Assembly: GCA_947311845.1 (NCBI GenBank)
Contig: CAMZMU010000035.1
Location: 1,445,761-1,509,760 of the forward strand
DNA: 64,000 nucleotides
Direction of reading: 5' to 3'
Origin: Poa pratensis
Taxonomy: Eukaryota; Streptophyta; Magnoliopsida; Poales; Poaceae
A program made the translations under genes and the position numbers. Under the pieces are notes generated by a model. That model was not told the DNA's origin. It saw only the letters and a list, made by a program, of their open reading frames with translations, and ran no database searches. Shown piece by piece: positions 10,736-21,699 of this stretch (position 1 is the first letter of the stretch; the number at the start of each line of letters is the position of its first letter).

Positions 10736-11096
10736 GCTGGCAGCGTATTTTTTGCCAAATTTGGCCCTTTGGCCGAACTAATCTCGTATCTGACCCTTCT
10801 GAGAAACTATTTTCAGATCTGGCCCCCGAGGTCGGCGCCAACAAGGATGGCGCCGACCTTGTACAGGTCGGCGCCAGGGAAAAAATTGGCCGAGCTAGGT
10901 CGGCGCCAAGTGGGTTGGCGCCGAACCCATAAATTTTCAAAACGATGCAAATTGCTGGCGCCGACCTGTACAACTTCGGCGCTATGTCCATTGGCGCCGA
11001 CCCGAGGGGCCAGATCCGAGAATAGTTTTTCAGAGGGGCCAGATACAAGATTAGTTCAGCCAAAGGGCTAGATTTGGCAAAAAATACGCTGCCAGC
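10736..11096. mobile_element. GC-rich fold-back element with GGCGCC motifs
   Basis: 361-base inverted-repeat element with ends GCTGGCAGCG and CGCTGCCAGC and arms of roughly 100 bases (AAATTTGGCCCTTTGGC against its complement, and CAGATCTGGCCCC against GGGGCCAGATCC). The centre holds about eight copies of GGCGCC, mostly within GTCGGCGCC or its complement. GCCA flanks both ends but may be chance. Non-coding. Confidence 0.65.
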
Positions 11097-12000
11097 GCCA
11101 TGTTCTGCAGTTGATGTGCGTACTGCCATGCTCCTATGACCGGATTGAGACCATGGTTTTTTTCCTTGTAAAGTGCGTCTCTCTCGGCATGAGTGGATGT
11201 GTGTGTTTCTATATCACAGAGCATGCAAGTCTGCAGTGTGTATGATGGATCTAGAGATGATATGCAGTGTCCAACCAGGCGTGCCTTTTGTTTTGCTTAT
11301 CAAGATCTTCTGATCTTTGCTTTATTTTTTCAGTTTGTTACTAATCGGAAATCGTACTGTGCAAGAAATTGTTCCAGTTTTCGATGTCCCAATTTCTCAA
11401 GTTGCAAAGCGGCTTTTTAATATTTTTGTTTGCGAGAAAAGTGTCTTGGTAATTAGTTACATGCTCAATATCATGCCAGTAATTTTCTTACACATCGGAT
11501 CAGCCATACTTTGTGATGAAGATATAATTTGTTTAAAAAATCTGGGCAGTTGTAGCCTAGTTAAAACAAAACGGTCACAGCTTTATTCCCTCACCGACCA
11601 GCTCCATTTAATTCTGGATAACCTTTGTATACTCACTCATAAAGGCAGCCATACTACCCAGTTTCCCTTAAAAAAAACTATGTGATCGTTAGCAAGAACA
11701 TCATTTCAAAATAGGCAAAACAGTGTTTGGTTTCAACCTTTGTGACGCGCTCTATGCTAAAGTAAGCAAAACAGTTTTTCATTTGCTGTTAGTACTTAGT
11801 ACACGGTCGGACACAACAGCTACCCTTGTCTGTGCACAATCAAAACGTTGATGCAAAAGATTCCTCTTTCTTTGTTCCGTCGTCAAATTTTGCATAGCAA
11901 AACCACGAGGCTTGCATGTAACGGATAGCACGGACGGCGTCAACTCATGCAAACACTATCCATTGCAACCCAAGGCATAGGGATCTAGTACTATCTATAT
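11097..12000. other. AT-rich stretch without recognised features
   Basis: A 122-codon open frame lies at 11317-11685 but shows no family resemblance and sits in low-complexity AT-rich sequence. Nothing else noted. Confidence 0.4.
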
Positions 12001-15000
12001 CCAACGGTTCTCAGGGTATGCACAGCTACCCATCATGGTAGAAAATCCGCGTCGATATATATACGTCTCAGCTATTCTACAACCACTTGTAGAATAGCTA
12101 TTTACAATCCTTTCTGAACTTCGCCCGTCACATAAGTTAACTTCGGCTTTTTTAAGTGAACTTCGTGTTTTTTTCATAAATAGACTGTACGTCTTTACAT
12201 GAGCAGAACATAACTTCGAGTCAGTTAATAAGTGAACTTCACGTAGGTCAGTGGATAGCTGACTCCGTCCTTGTAACTTCACAGGACCATCTTTTTCTGA
12301 ATTTGTCGGCATATGTAAGTGCACTTCACATTATAGTTTCCCATTAAACAAGAACCAGCACACACATAGCCATGCATGCACTTCAGAAGCGGTCAAATAT
12401 GAGCAGTAGTTCAGGGACCATCGGCAGCTCAACAACAAAGCAACACTGATAAAAATAAAGTTCGGAACAACAATAGTGAATTTCAGCCAAAAAAGTATAT
12501 TTTCTCACAGATGAAGTTAACTCTTGTAAAAACAAAATGAACTTTACCGGGCAGTAAAAGTTAACTTCACCTATCAGCAGAATTTTACATGAAAGTAAAT
12601 AATTCTAGCTGAAAGAACTGCACAGTTTTTGACACATAACGAGTGAACTGACAGAAAAGAAACAGGTGCACTGCGGACATATTCTCTCCTTTTTTTTACA
12701 GTAATCTGAACTCATTCTTTGAGTCTAATTGAACTGCTATAATTTACAAGATGAAACCGCTTGATGATGTACAAAAAAAATAAAGAGAAAGTGCACCGCT
12801 TCCTGCTACTAGCTGTGCTCGACAACGACTATCTTCAGAGGAGGCAGCAATACGTTGTCGACGACCCAGCCCGAACGGAATTCCGGAACGGCCCAGTCTG
12901 AAGTGAACAAGTTAACTTCGTAGCATAGGAATAAGAAATGCATCTACTGAAGATCTGAACTGCAAAAAAAGTTCAGATGAACAGCTGCAGGAGCAGCCAC
13001 GTCCTCACAGCGCCTTGGAGGGGAACCTGGACGGCGTTGCATCTCCTTCTCCGGCGAGCAGGGCACGTGTCGGGGTGGAGCACACCAACCTGGGTGAGTT
13101 CATGTTATTGTTCTTGATTATTTACAGAGAAAACCTTCAGAAACGGAATGAACATTGGCAAACTATAAAACAAAACTTCACACTTGTCGCTTGACGAACT
13201 GGACTTGCCGACAAATAAAGGTGAACTTCACGACCACACCACACTCCATGTTATTTTTTTACCAACTCCACTCAGTTGTTTTTTTACACTAAACAGAACC
13301 AACACACGGACGAAACGAACTTCTCAAAAAGAAAATTTTAACTTCGCTACCAGATCAAAGTGAATTTCAAGACTATAACCAGATCCCAAACAAAACGGAA
13401 ACTTTGGCAACTCTAGTCTATAAATTTAAATTGGACCTATCATACTATTTAATGAACCTTTGAGCTACACCAAAGTGAACTTTATATAAGAAAATAAATG
13501 AACTTTCACAACCAAAAAAATTCCCCTAACATGTAGAAACCATTCCCAAAATGGCTCGAATTCTCTTTTCACAGCAGAAATGATTTCATCGGCAGAAACA
13601 TATGTACTGCAGTTCAGAGTCTAACCTGACTTCAGTTCAGTGTCTAACTTGACTTCAGTTCAAAACTTCATGTAAGCCATCACTCCATGTAACCTCGGGG
13701 GATTGAGCTCGCAGCGGCGGAGCTCCAGCACTAGGAGCGTAAAAGCAGAAGTTCATGGTGTATCTTGATGTGAGGGGTTGTCGCCAGGGATCAATTCAGA
13801 TTGCCGGCAACAGAGAGCAGTTCATGTAAAAGAAGTTGCAAGGAACGACATGGGTACTACTTGCATAAGCCTCAAAATTCAGGGGGAAAAAACGAGTAAC
13901 TTCTTGGATGCAGAGAACGAACTACTCAGAAACAAAGAGTAAACTTCCAAAATAATACCCACCAACAACAATGTTTCTGAATCCAAACAAGCAGCAAATG
14001 CGTTGACAAGGAAAAATAGCAGGTGTGAACTACCCACCATCCTGGAATCAGACTCCCTTGCAGCGGCCAGCGAACTCCTGCGATAGTGGCTTGGACTCCC
14101 ACAGCCGGCCAAGAGATTGTGAGGGAAGGGCTTTTTCTCCTTCTCCGGTGCGGCTTTTACATGATCCGGCAAAATATAAAAATTAGGGATAAGGGTCAAA
14201 TCTAGAACCGAGCTCACACACCTTCACTACCAGCAGTTCGTGTCAATTGCGTGAACCGCCTCTAGCCACCGTGTGAACCGCCACACGCCCGCGCTGTGAA
14301 CTGCAAGGAATCAATCAATGGGTGTTGATTCAGAATGAGATTTTTTGTTTAAATGCAGTTTTTTCCGAAAAAATGAACTCCGAATAATAGCGAATTGATC
14401 TTCCTTGCGAACTACAGAGAACTTCATAACCACAATTTAAATTGGCAATTTTTCTGCTATAAACTAAAGTGGATGAAGCCAACTTCCAAACTGAATAAAA
14501 TAAACTTCGTGCATTGATGAGGTGAATTTCTATTCTTGAAGCCACGGAATTAAATTGAGACAAAGAGTAGCTGGCTAAGGATAGACAATTTTCCCAACGA
14601 TGGTAAACTGAGAAGCAAAGCTAGCAACCAAAATTGGTTGTAGCATCAACGCATCACCTATCAATCATTAAAAGTAAATCTGCTGCAGGACCTGTGCCAC
14701 GGAGACCGCAGCATGTGACGATGCCCAATGCATCGAGGTGAGCAAGGGAATCAAAGCAGCAGTAGTAGGTGGAGGCATAGAGCAGAAAAGAGCACCAGCA
14801 GACGATCCCGTCGATGGCCGGGTCCTGGCAAAATTCCTGCTAATAAAACTGAACTGTTAAAATTACCGGTGAAGTGCGCGTCCAGCAGCAGCTACAACAA
14901 TTTACAAGCAACAACAATGGCCAGAAATACCTGCACGTCCAGCAGCTTGTCCAGCATCAGTAGCCGCGCGCACATCCTGCGTCCTTGTTTTCTCTCTGAA

Positions 15001-15300
15001 CTTCACACCTCCAATTCTATAAACTTTACGTGTCTCTTACCCTGAACTTTCACATCAAAAATTATTTCTTTTACCGAAATAGCTAGCAACATCACAAATT
15101 AGTTGAACTTCTGGAAGAGCCTCCAACCAACAAGCAAATCACGCACACTAAGAGAAATTGTCCAGCGAAAGAATTGAACAGCACTAAAAGCACTCGAATA
15201 GAGCGAAGACTATAAGTAAACTTCTAGTGCTTTAACAGAAACCACTGGACAAAGCGAAGCAAACTTCCAAACAAATATAAACAAATTTCTTGTGTAAACG
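12000..15300. repeat. Dense GAACTTC-type motif array
   Basis: Over 20 copies of (G/A)AACTT(C/T) in the plus orientation, often as GTGAACTTCAC or GTTAACTTCG, plus copies on the other strand, irregularly spaced through AT-rich DNA (for example near 12157, 12232, 13223, 13318, 13477, 15000, 15217). Such short interspersed motifs resemble subterminal transposase-binding repeats of CACTA- or Mutator-type transposons. That identity is inference. Confidence 0.5.
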
Positions 15301-15714
15301 AGCTATGGAATCAAGCGTTCCGTACGGTAAGCATGTAAATGACAGAGATTTTTTTCAGCTAACCACAACAGGAACTACCATGCGCTTGTGAGATTGCCAG
15401 GAAGGAGAAAATTCCCCACCAGACGGCGATGAGGATAGAGTCCAGGATCGCTTGCTGGGGGAGTCCAGCAGCGCTCGTTGTGGAGTTCAGTGGCGCTCGA
15501 GCCGGCCCAAAGCCGCTGCGGCTGGAGTCGATCTGGAAGCAGAGCGCCGACCCGGGCAGGGGAGTGGTTCCCGCCGGTTGAGCGGGGGTTGACTTCCATG
15601 GCACGGGCGGTGGACTTCCGTCGCAGCCAATCGTGCAGGATGCAGGGGAACGAAGCTGCTAACCGTGCAACATGCAGGGAAGGTGCGGGAGTGCAGGGGA
15701 TGTGAGCGCACGCG
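15301..15714. other. GC-rich block, left part, interrupted by the solo LTRs
   Basis: GC-rich sequence that continues at 19433 once the LTR insertion is removed (shared ACGCG at the junctions). Several overlapping open frames exist on both strands but none resembles a known family. Probably a captured or decayed exon. Confidence 0.4.
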
Positions 15715-16559
15715 TGATGGCGTGAATCACACGTTCGTTGGGAGACTGAAAGTGCATGGTTGCCCCCATGTGTGGTTTTGGTAATTAATGACACTCCTTA
15801 TGGATTAATGTTTACATTGAGATATTCTTATAGATCTTGTCCATTGGAGTTCATGTGTTGGACTCTTGAAGATGGCATGATGACCAATGCTCTATTTAAG
15901 GGTTTATATGAAGAATGGTCATGGGTAGATGATGAAGTGCAAAGGAGACATGAAGACGGAGCTTAGCGAGGCTTTCCCATAAGGGGGAGCATTTGGAGAA
16001 GTCTTCATCAAGCATGTGCTAGCAAGCACAATCAAGAAAGGTGTTCCAACTTGAGAGAGTCAAGATCGTCATCATCGAGCTCAAGTGGAATGCGCAAGGC
16101 AAAGGTATGATCTTGATAGGTTTTCTATTTTACCGGTCTCATGTTGTTAGTGGAAGACCGGGTTTTAGGATAGACGGCGTACTATCAAGAGGGGTTCTCA
16201 AGTGAGTAACTTGATCGCATCTTTGTGGAGAGCTCATACCTTTGCATACTTGGCATATCATCTTTCTTGGTTCTTATTTGGCTTTTCTCCTTGTTGGGTT
16301 TTGGTGCTTGTCGTGATCTTCATGACAAGCCCAAGTTCTTCGAAAACGGATTTCTTATTGAAAACTTGTTGCGTTTTCGTGTTCGAAATATTACCGGTCC
16401 ACCTTCGAGTTAGGTTCCACACCTTCCCATATGTGGTATCCCCTCTATATTTGTGACCCTTAATATTTCGTTACCTTTCCAACGCAATTGGATTCACCTG
16501 ATTTGGAGTTCATACGAGAAAGTTATTGCATTTCAGGCTTTGCAGTTTCACATCTTTCA

Positions 16560-16820
16560 GGCCGGAGTCTCCGGTCCTTGGTTTTCCTCGGAGAGTGTTT
16601 TCTTGTTCAGCCCCTGGTGGGGGCCGGAGTTTCCGGCCCAATAGGCCGGAGTATCCGCCCCAGGCCGGAGTTTCCGGTCCCAGGGGCCAGAGTTTATGCC
16701 TGTGCTTTTCTCGTCTGGAAATGGTTCACCCCCTGGTGGGGGCCGGAGTTTCCGCCCCCAGGAGGCCGGAGTTTCCGGTGCAGGCTGGAGTCTCCGGCCA
16801 CTTTGGCCGGAAACTCCGGT
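16560..16820. repeat. Cluster of CCGGAG...CTCCGG-type palindromic motifs
   Basis: About ten variants of CCGGAGTTTCCGG within 260 bases, alternating with GGCCCA/CCCCTGGTGGGGG phrases. Each is a partial palindrome (CCGGA...TCCGG). It lies shortly upstream of GGTATAAATACCCC at about 16855, a likely LTR TATA box, so the cluster may be an upstream promoter region. Confidence 0.6.
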
Positions 16821-16854
16821 GTGAATCTGGCTGCAACGGCTACTTTTCTGGGAG

Positions 16855-16868
16855 GGGTATAAATACCC
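16855..16868 (+). promoter_or_regulatory. TATA box of the Copia-type solo LTR
   Basis: The sequence GGGTATAAATACCCC is a strong TATA element in the middle of the LTR, at the expected U3/R position and directly after the palindrome cluster. Confidence 0.6.
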
Positions 16869-19432
16869 CTCCACCTTCCTCCAGCCAGAAAGCTGAGCCC
16901 AGCAACCTTTGCTTTCTCTCTCCTCCATTGTTGCAAGCTCATTTCCTTGATAGCTCCCAATCCCTCCACCCAAACTCTTTGATCTTTGGAGGATTGAAGG
17001 AGAAGACCTAGATCTACATTTCCACCAATCAATATCTTCTCTAAGTGAGGGGAACATAGTGGATCTAGTTCTTGGAGTTCTTGAGTGGTTCTCCTCTTTG
17101 TTCTTCCTCTCTTATTCCCCCATAAGCATTTGTTGCTTTGTTGGAATTTGAGAGTGGAGGACTTGAGCACTTGTGCTCTTGCCTTTTGCATTTGGTGCAT
17201 CGGTGTGCTCTCCACGAGGATTCGTGGAAGTTGAAATCTTGTGAACTTGTTACTCTTGGATCTTCGGGCCCTAGACGCCTTTGTGGTGGTTGGACCCTTG
17301 TGTGGTCACTTGAAGCCGTTCGGGAGCCCCCAATCCCTTTGTGGGTTGTGCCTCGGATTGTTGTTGGAAGCCGTTCGGGAGCCCCCAATCCTATTGTGGG
17401 TTGTGCCCCGGATTGTTGTTGAAAGGCTCCGGATTCCGCCTCGAAGGAATACCGATAGTGGAAGGTGAACCAAACCTTTGTGGTGCGGTTCATCGGAGAA
17501 GAGGGTGAAACCTTTGTGGTTGTTGAACCGTTGTGTCGGCTCACACCTCTCCAACGAGACGTACTCCCTTTCAAGGAGGAACTCGGGAATACATCCTCGT
17601 CTCCGCGTGCTTCGGTTATTTCTATACCCGAGCTTTTTACTTATGCACTTTACATTGTGATAGCCTTCGTGCTTGAAGTATTCTATATTGCTATCACCTT
17701 GTTGCTTGTCTTGCTTAGCATAAGTTGTTGGTGCACATAGGTGAGCCTAGTTTATTTAGGTTGTTGGCTTGTTAATTTAAACACATAGTTTTATTCCGCA
17801 ATTAGCAAGCCTTTAACCGGAAAAGTTTTAATCGCCTATTCACCCCCCTCTAGGCGACATCATTGTCCTTTCAGAGACCCCAAGAGGAAGGTATGATGCA
17901 GTTCAGCAGCAAGTTTTCCCTCAGAAAGAAACCAAGGTTATCGAACCAGTAGGAGCAGCAACTCTTCAAAAGATGGTGGCTCGCACGGCGCAACACGATC
18001 ACCAACGTGGAATCTGCACACAACACAATCAAACTACTTTGCCTCAACGAAACAGTGAGGTTGTCAATCTCACCGGCTTGCTGAAAACAAAAGATTAAAC
18101 GTATGGTGTGGAAAATGAGTATTAAATTGCAGAGAATGAAAAAGGAACAGTTTGCAGTTTGTGTTGGTTTAATCAGTATAAAAGAATGGACCGGGGTCCA
18201 CAGTTCACTAGTGGTGTCTCTCCATAAAAGATAACAAACACGTTGGGTGAACAAATTACAGCTGGGCAATTGACAAATAGTGAGCGCATGACAATGCATA
18301 TATATGACATGGTGATTACTATGATATTTAATTGGGCATTACGACATAATACATAGACCGTCATCCAACATCGTCTATGACTAATAATCCACCGCCGGGT
18401 TGTCATCCGAGTCCCCCGTTGGTATTAAGTTGCAAGCAACGGATAATTGCATTAAGTAAAGTGCGTAATGTAAACAAATACATATGACCGTGGACATAGC
18501 ATTGTTAGGTTATCACTAGTGGCAACAACACATCCGCAACCTTAGAAGTTGCTGTCACTCTCCCAGATTACTGGAGGCATGAACCCACTATCTAGCATAA
18601 ATACTCTCTCTTCGAGTTACAAGCATCTACTTGGCCAAAGCATCTACGAGTAACGGAAAGCATGCAAAATCTTAAATAACATAGGGCATAGATTGATAAT
18701 CAACTTGACATAGTATTCAATATTCATCGGATCCCAGCAAACACAACATGTAGCATTACAATAATATGATCTTGATCATGTAGGGCAGCTCGCAAGATCT
18801 AAACATGATGGCACAAATTGGAGAGACAACCATCTAGCTACTGCTATGGACCCGTAGTCCAAGGATGAACTACTCACGCATCACTGCGGAGCCAGGCATG
18901 GCGATGTAGAAGCCTCCGGTGACGATTCCCCTCTCCGGCAGGGTGCCGGGAAGAGGTTCTCGACCCTCGCGAGCTAGGGTTGACGGCGGCGGCGTCTCTG
19001 AAACTTTTCGTGGATATTGGCTCAGGCACTTAGGGTTTTCGCGTCGGGGGGAATAAGTAGGCGAAAGGGCGGCGGCTGACGACCCCCGAGGGGCCCACAA
19101 CACCCTAGGGCGCGCCAGAGGGGGACCCGCGCCCTAGTGGCGTGTGGGGCCCTGGTGGCTCTCCTCTGCTGTTCCTTTGGTCCTTCAGGTGTGTTCTGAT
19201 AAAATAGGGATCCCCGTGCAGTTTCGTCCAATTCCGAGAATATTTGCAGACTAGCTTTTCTGGAATGCAAAAACAGCAGAAAACATGAACTGGCACTTCG
19301 GCATCTTGTTAATAGGTTAGTCCCAAAAAATGTATAAACGTGATATAAAGTAGATGCAAAACATGTAGCAATTGGTATAAAACAAGCATGGAACATCAAA
19401 AATTATAGATACGTTTGAGACGTATCAACGCG

Positions 19433-19927
19433 TGGACAGGGTGGGACGGCGCCGAATTGGGAGCGCTCCTGATCCAGCGGCCGTGAGGACGGCGACGGTG
19501 TGTGAGCTCGCATCTGGCGAGAAGGATGTCCGCGGTCGGCCTGGATCGGGCGTGGAGCACGAAGGCGAGGCGCTAGAAACAGGGGGCGCAATAGCTGCTA
19601 ACCACCCCAACTAGCAGGGAAGCAGAGGGATTCGGCGCCGGCGGCATGGATCCGAAGATTCGTGCGGCCTCCGGCGACGGGGAGCAAGGATGCGCGCGGG
19701 GCTCTCATGGCGAGGCAGCCGGGGATGCGCATGTGTCGGTCGAGGTTTGGCGTCGGCATAGTGGAGAAGTAGGGTGGCGGGCCAGGGAGAAGCTGGGTGG
19801 CTCGCCGGGGAAGAAGGTAGGCGGGGAGTGGGTGTGTGCGTGGATGGGAGTGGGGCACGACATGTGAGATGGGTGCGGGGAAGAAGGTGTTTAGGATGGG
19901 TGGGTTCTGGTTTAGAAGGTCTTTATT
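19433..19927. other. GC-rich block, right part
   Basis: Continuation of the block at 15301-15714. GC-rich, with overlapping open frames on both strands, none recognised. No splice-consistent gene model could be drawn. Confidence 0.35.
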
Positions 19928-20578
19928 TAGGGAAATGGTTATGTACTCTTAGGCGTATGTACTCTCACGTTCAATATACCACATAGGTGAATCATATATA
20001 CCTCTTTATCATTTTTAATATACTTCATTATTTAATAGTAGATACACCAAAGTGAGTTACATGGAAATTTTCGTTTGAATCTATATATTTTATATTATTT
20101 GCACATATACTGCTTTTTGTATGAAATAAAGGTATATGAAAAAATTGAGGACTATGGTGATAATTTTTTTCATACTTTTTGCATTGAGGTATATATATAT
20201 ATCTCCTATTCTATACTCCTGGGTGTACATACTCTCATACTCAATATACCTCACATACGAGGGTATTATACCTCTTTATATTTTTTTTTATACCTCATTA
20301 ATTATTCTAAGATACCTCAATACAAAAAGTATGAAAAAAAGTTATCACCATAGTCCTCAATTTTTTCATATACCTTTATTTCATACAAAAAGCAGTATAT
20401 GTGCAAATAATATAAAATATATAGATTCAAACAAAAATTTCCATGTAACTCACTTTCGGGTATCTACTATTAAATAATGAAGTATATTCAAAAATGATAA
20501 AGAGGTATATATGATTCACCTATGTGGTATATTTAACGTGAGAGTACATACGTCTAGGAGTACAGAACTATTTTCCTA
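19928..20578. mobile_element. Large fold-back MITE with extra inverted arm
   Basis: Ends TAGGGAAATGGTT and AACTATTTTCCTA are inverted, and the arms (about 250 bases each) are near-complementary: CACATAGGTGAATCATATA on the left pairs with TATATGATTCACCTATGTG on the right. The right 380 bases match the simpler element at 32117-32498, which has only short inverted ends. This copy therefore looks like that element plus an inverted duplicate of its right arm. Flanking TA dinucleotides fit a TA target. Confidence 0.7.
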
Positions 20579-20600
20579 TATATATATATATATATGTGTG
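20579..20600. repeat. TA/TG microsatellite
   Basis: Alternating TA followed by TG dinucleotides directly abutting the right end of the fold-back MITE. Confidence 0.8.
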
Positions 20601-20735
20601 TGTGTGATCGAGAACCAAAGTTCCTATTTTCCTATTTTCCTAGGATCTACAACCAAAGTTGTACTGCCCTGCTGTTCTACATGTACTGCTCATGTGATCG
20701 AGAAGTACAAGTTCCGTATTTTTGACATAGTTTTC

Positions 20736-21545
20736 TAACCGTTTGTCGGAATTTAGCAAATAATATACCGTTGAAAATCTAATGAAATTCTGCATCTTAT
20801 TCATCTCCCGAATTTTTAAAATTCGTTACGGTTTAAGATTAATTTTCGAACTATTCAAATCTGAAAATAGCACAACGAACGTATTTATCAAATATTTTCT
20901 CAACCACTTATCAGAATGATGCAAATAATATGCCGTTGGAAAGCTATTTAAATTCCGCAACTTTTATGCTTTTTCGGTTTTTCAAAATTCTAAACCGATT
21001 AAAAGTAATTTCTAAACTACACTAATCTGGAACGTGTCCTATACGGGCGGACAGTATTTTGTCCGGATTTTCTCAACCACTTATCGGAATGATGCAAATA
21101 ATATGCCGTTGGAAAGCTATTGAAATTCCGCAACTTTTATGCTTTTACGGTTTTCCAAATTCTAAACCGATTAAAAGTAATTTCTAAAATACATTAATCT
21201 GTAACGTGTCCTATACGGGCGGACAGTATTTTGTCCGGCGTTTCTCAACCGATTGTCGGAATAATGCAAATGATATGTCGTTGGAAAGCTATTGAAATTC
21301 CGCAACTTTTACACTTTTACGATTTTTTCAAATTCTGCACCGATTGAAAGTAATTTCAAAAATACACTAATATGTAAGTGTCCTATACGGGCGGACAGTA
21401 TTTTGTCCGGTGTTTCTCAACCGCTTGTCGGAATGATGCAAATGATATGTCGATGGAAAGATACCGGCGATACGCAACTTTTTCATGTTGACCGATTTTT
21501 CGAATTCCTTACACTTTAAAAGTAATTTTAAAATTTCTAACATTA
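20736..21545. repeat. Tandem repeat, period about 172 bases
   Basis: The phrase CAACC(A/G)CTT(A/G)TCGGAATGAT begins at 20901, 21074, 21246 and 21418 (spacings 173, 172, 172), with a more diverged unit from 20736. Each unit also carries GCCGTTGGAAAGCTATT and CCTATACGGGCGGACAGT. Outer units are more diverged than the middle ones. Non-coding. Confidence 0.8.
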
Positions 21546-21699
21546 CAATACCGATGTTTCACTGGAGTGGCCAGATCAAATTCATGAGTTTAGCACTTTA
21601 ATTCGTCATGAAATTGTACTACTTATTATATTTAGACTCATATTACACCATATGAAGACTTTACTACTAACATTTGAGACTCAAATCGACGAGATTATT

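Larger units (their letters stand above)
15747..17873 (+). mobile_element. Solo LTR, TGAAAGTGCATGG type (Copia, SIRE-like), nested
   Basis: 2127-base LTR beginning TGAAAG and ending CTTTCA, flanked by GAGAC at 15742-15746 and 17874-17878. It interrupts the minus-strand LTR. The uninterrupted site in the relative near 35736 reads GGTCTCCCAACG. The 3' end CACCCCCCTCTAGG resembles large Copia LTRs of the Maximus/SIRE group. Positions 16560-16820 carry a cluster of CCGGAGTTTCCGG-type palindromes. Confidence 0.8.
15715..19427 (-). mobile_element. Solo LTR, TGATACGTC type (Gypsy, Sabrina-like), with nested insertion
   Basis: Minus-strand LTR starting TGATACGTCTC at 19427 and ending CGCCATCA at 15715. 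The target duplication ACGCG is at 15710-15714 and 19428-19432. Without the inserted LTR it is about 1.58 kb, matching the uninterrupted relative at 34179-35766. No internal domain is present, so it is a solo LTR formed by LTR-LTR recombination. The family resembles abundant Triticeae Sabrina-type LTRs by memory of their ends; the name is tentative. Confidence 0.8.

Noticed and set aside
11317..11685. 122-codon hydrophobic frame
   Set aside because: AT-rich sequence gives hydrophobic translations; no family resemblance, promoter or splice context.
20736..21545. CRISPR-like array
   Set aside because: Repeats are full-length 172-base tandem units without spacers, in a plant genome.
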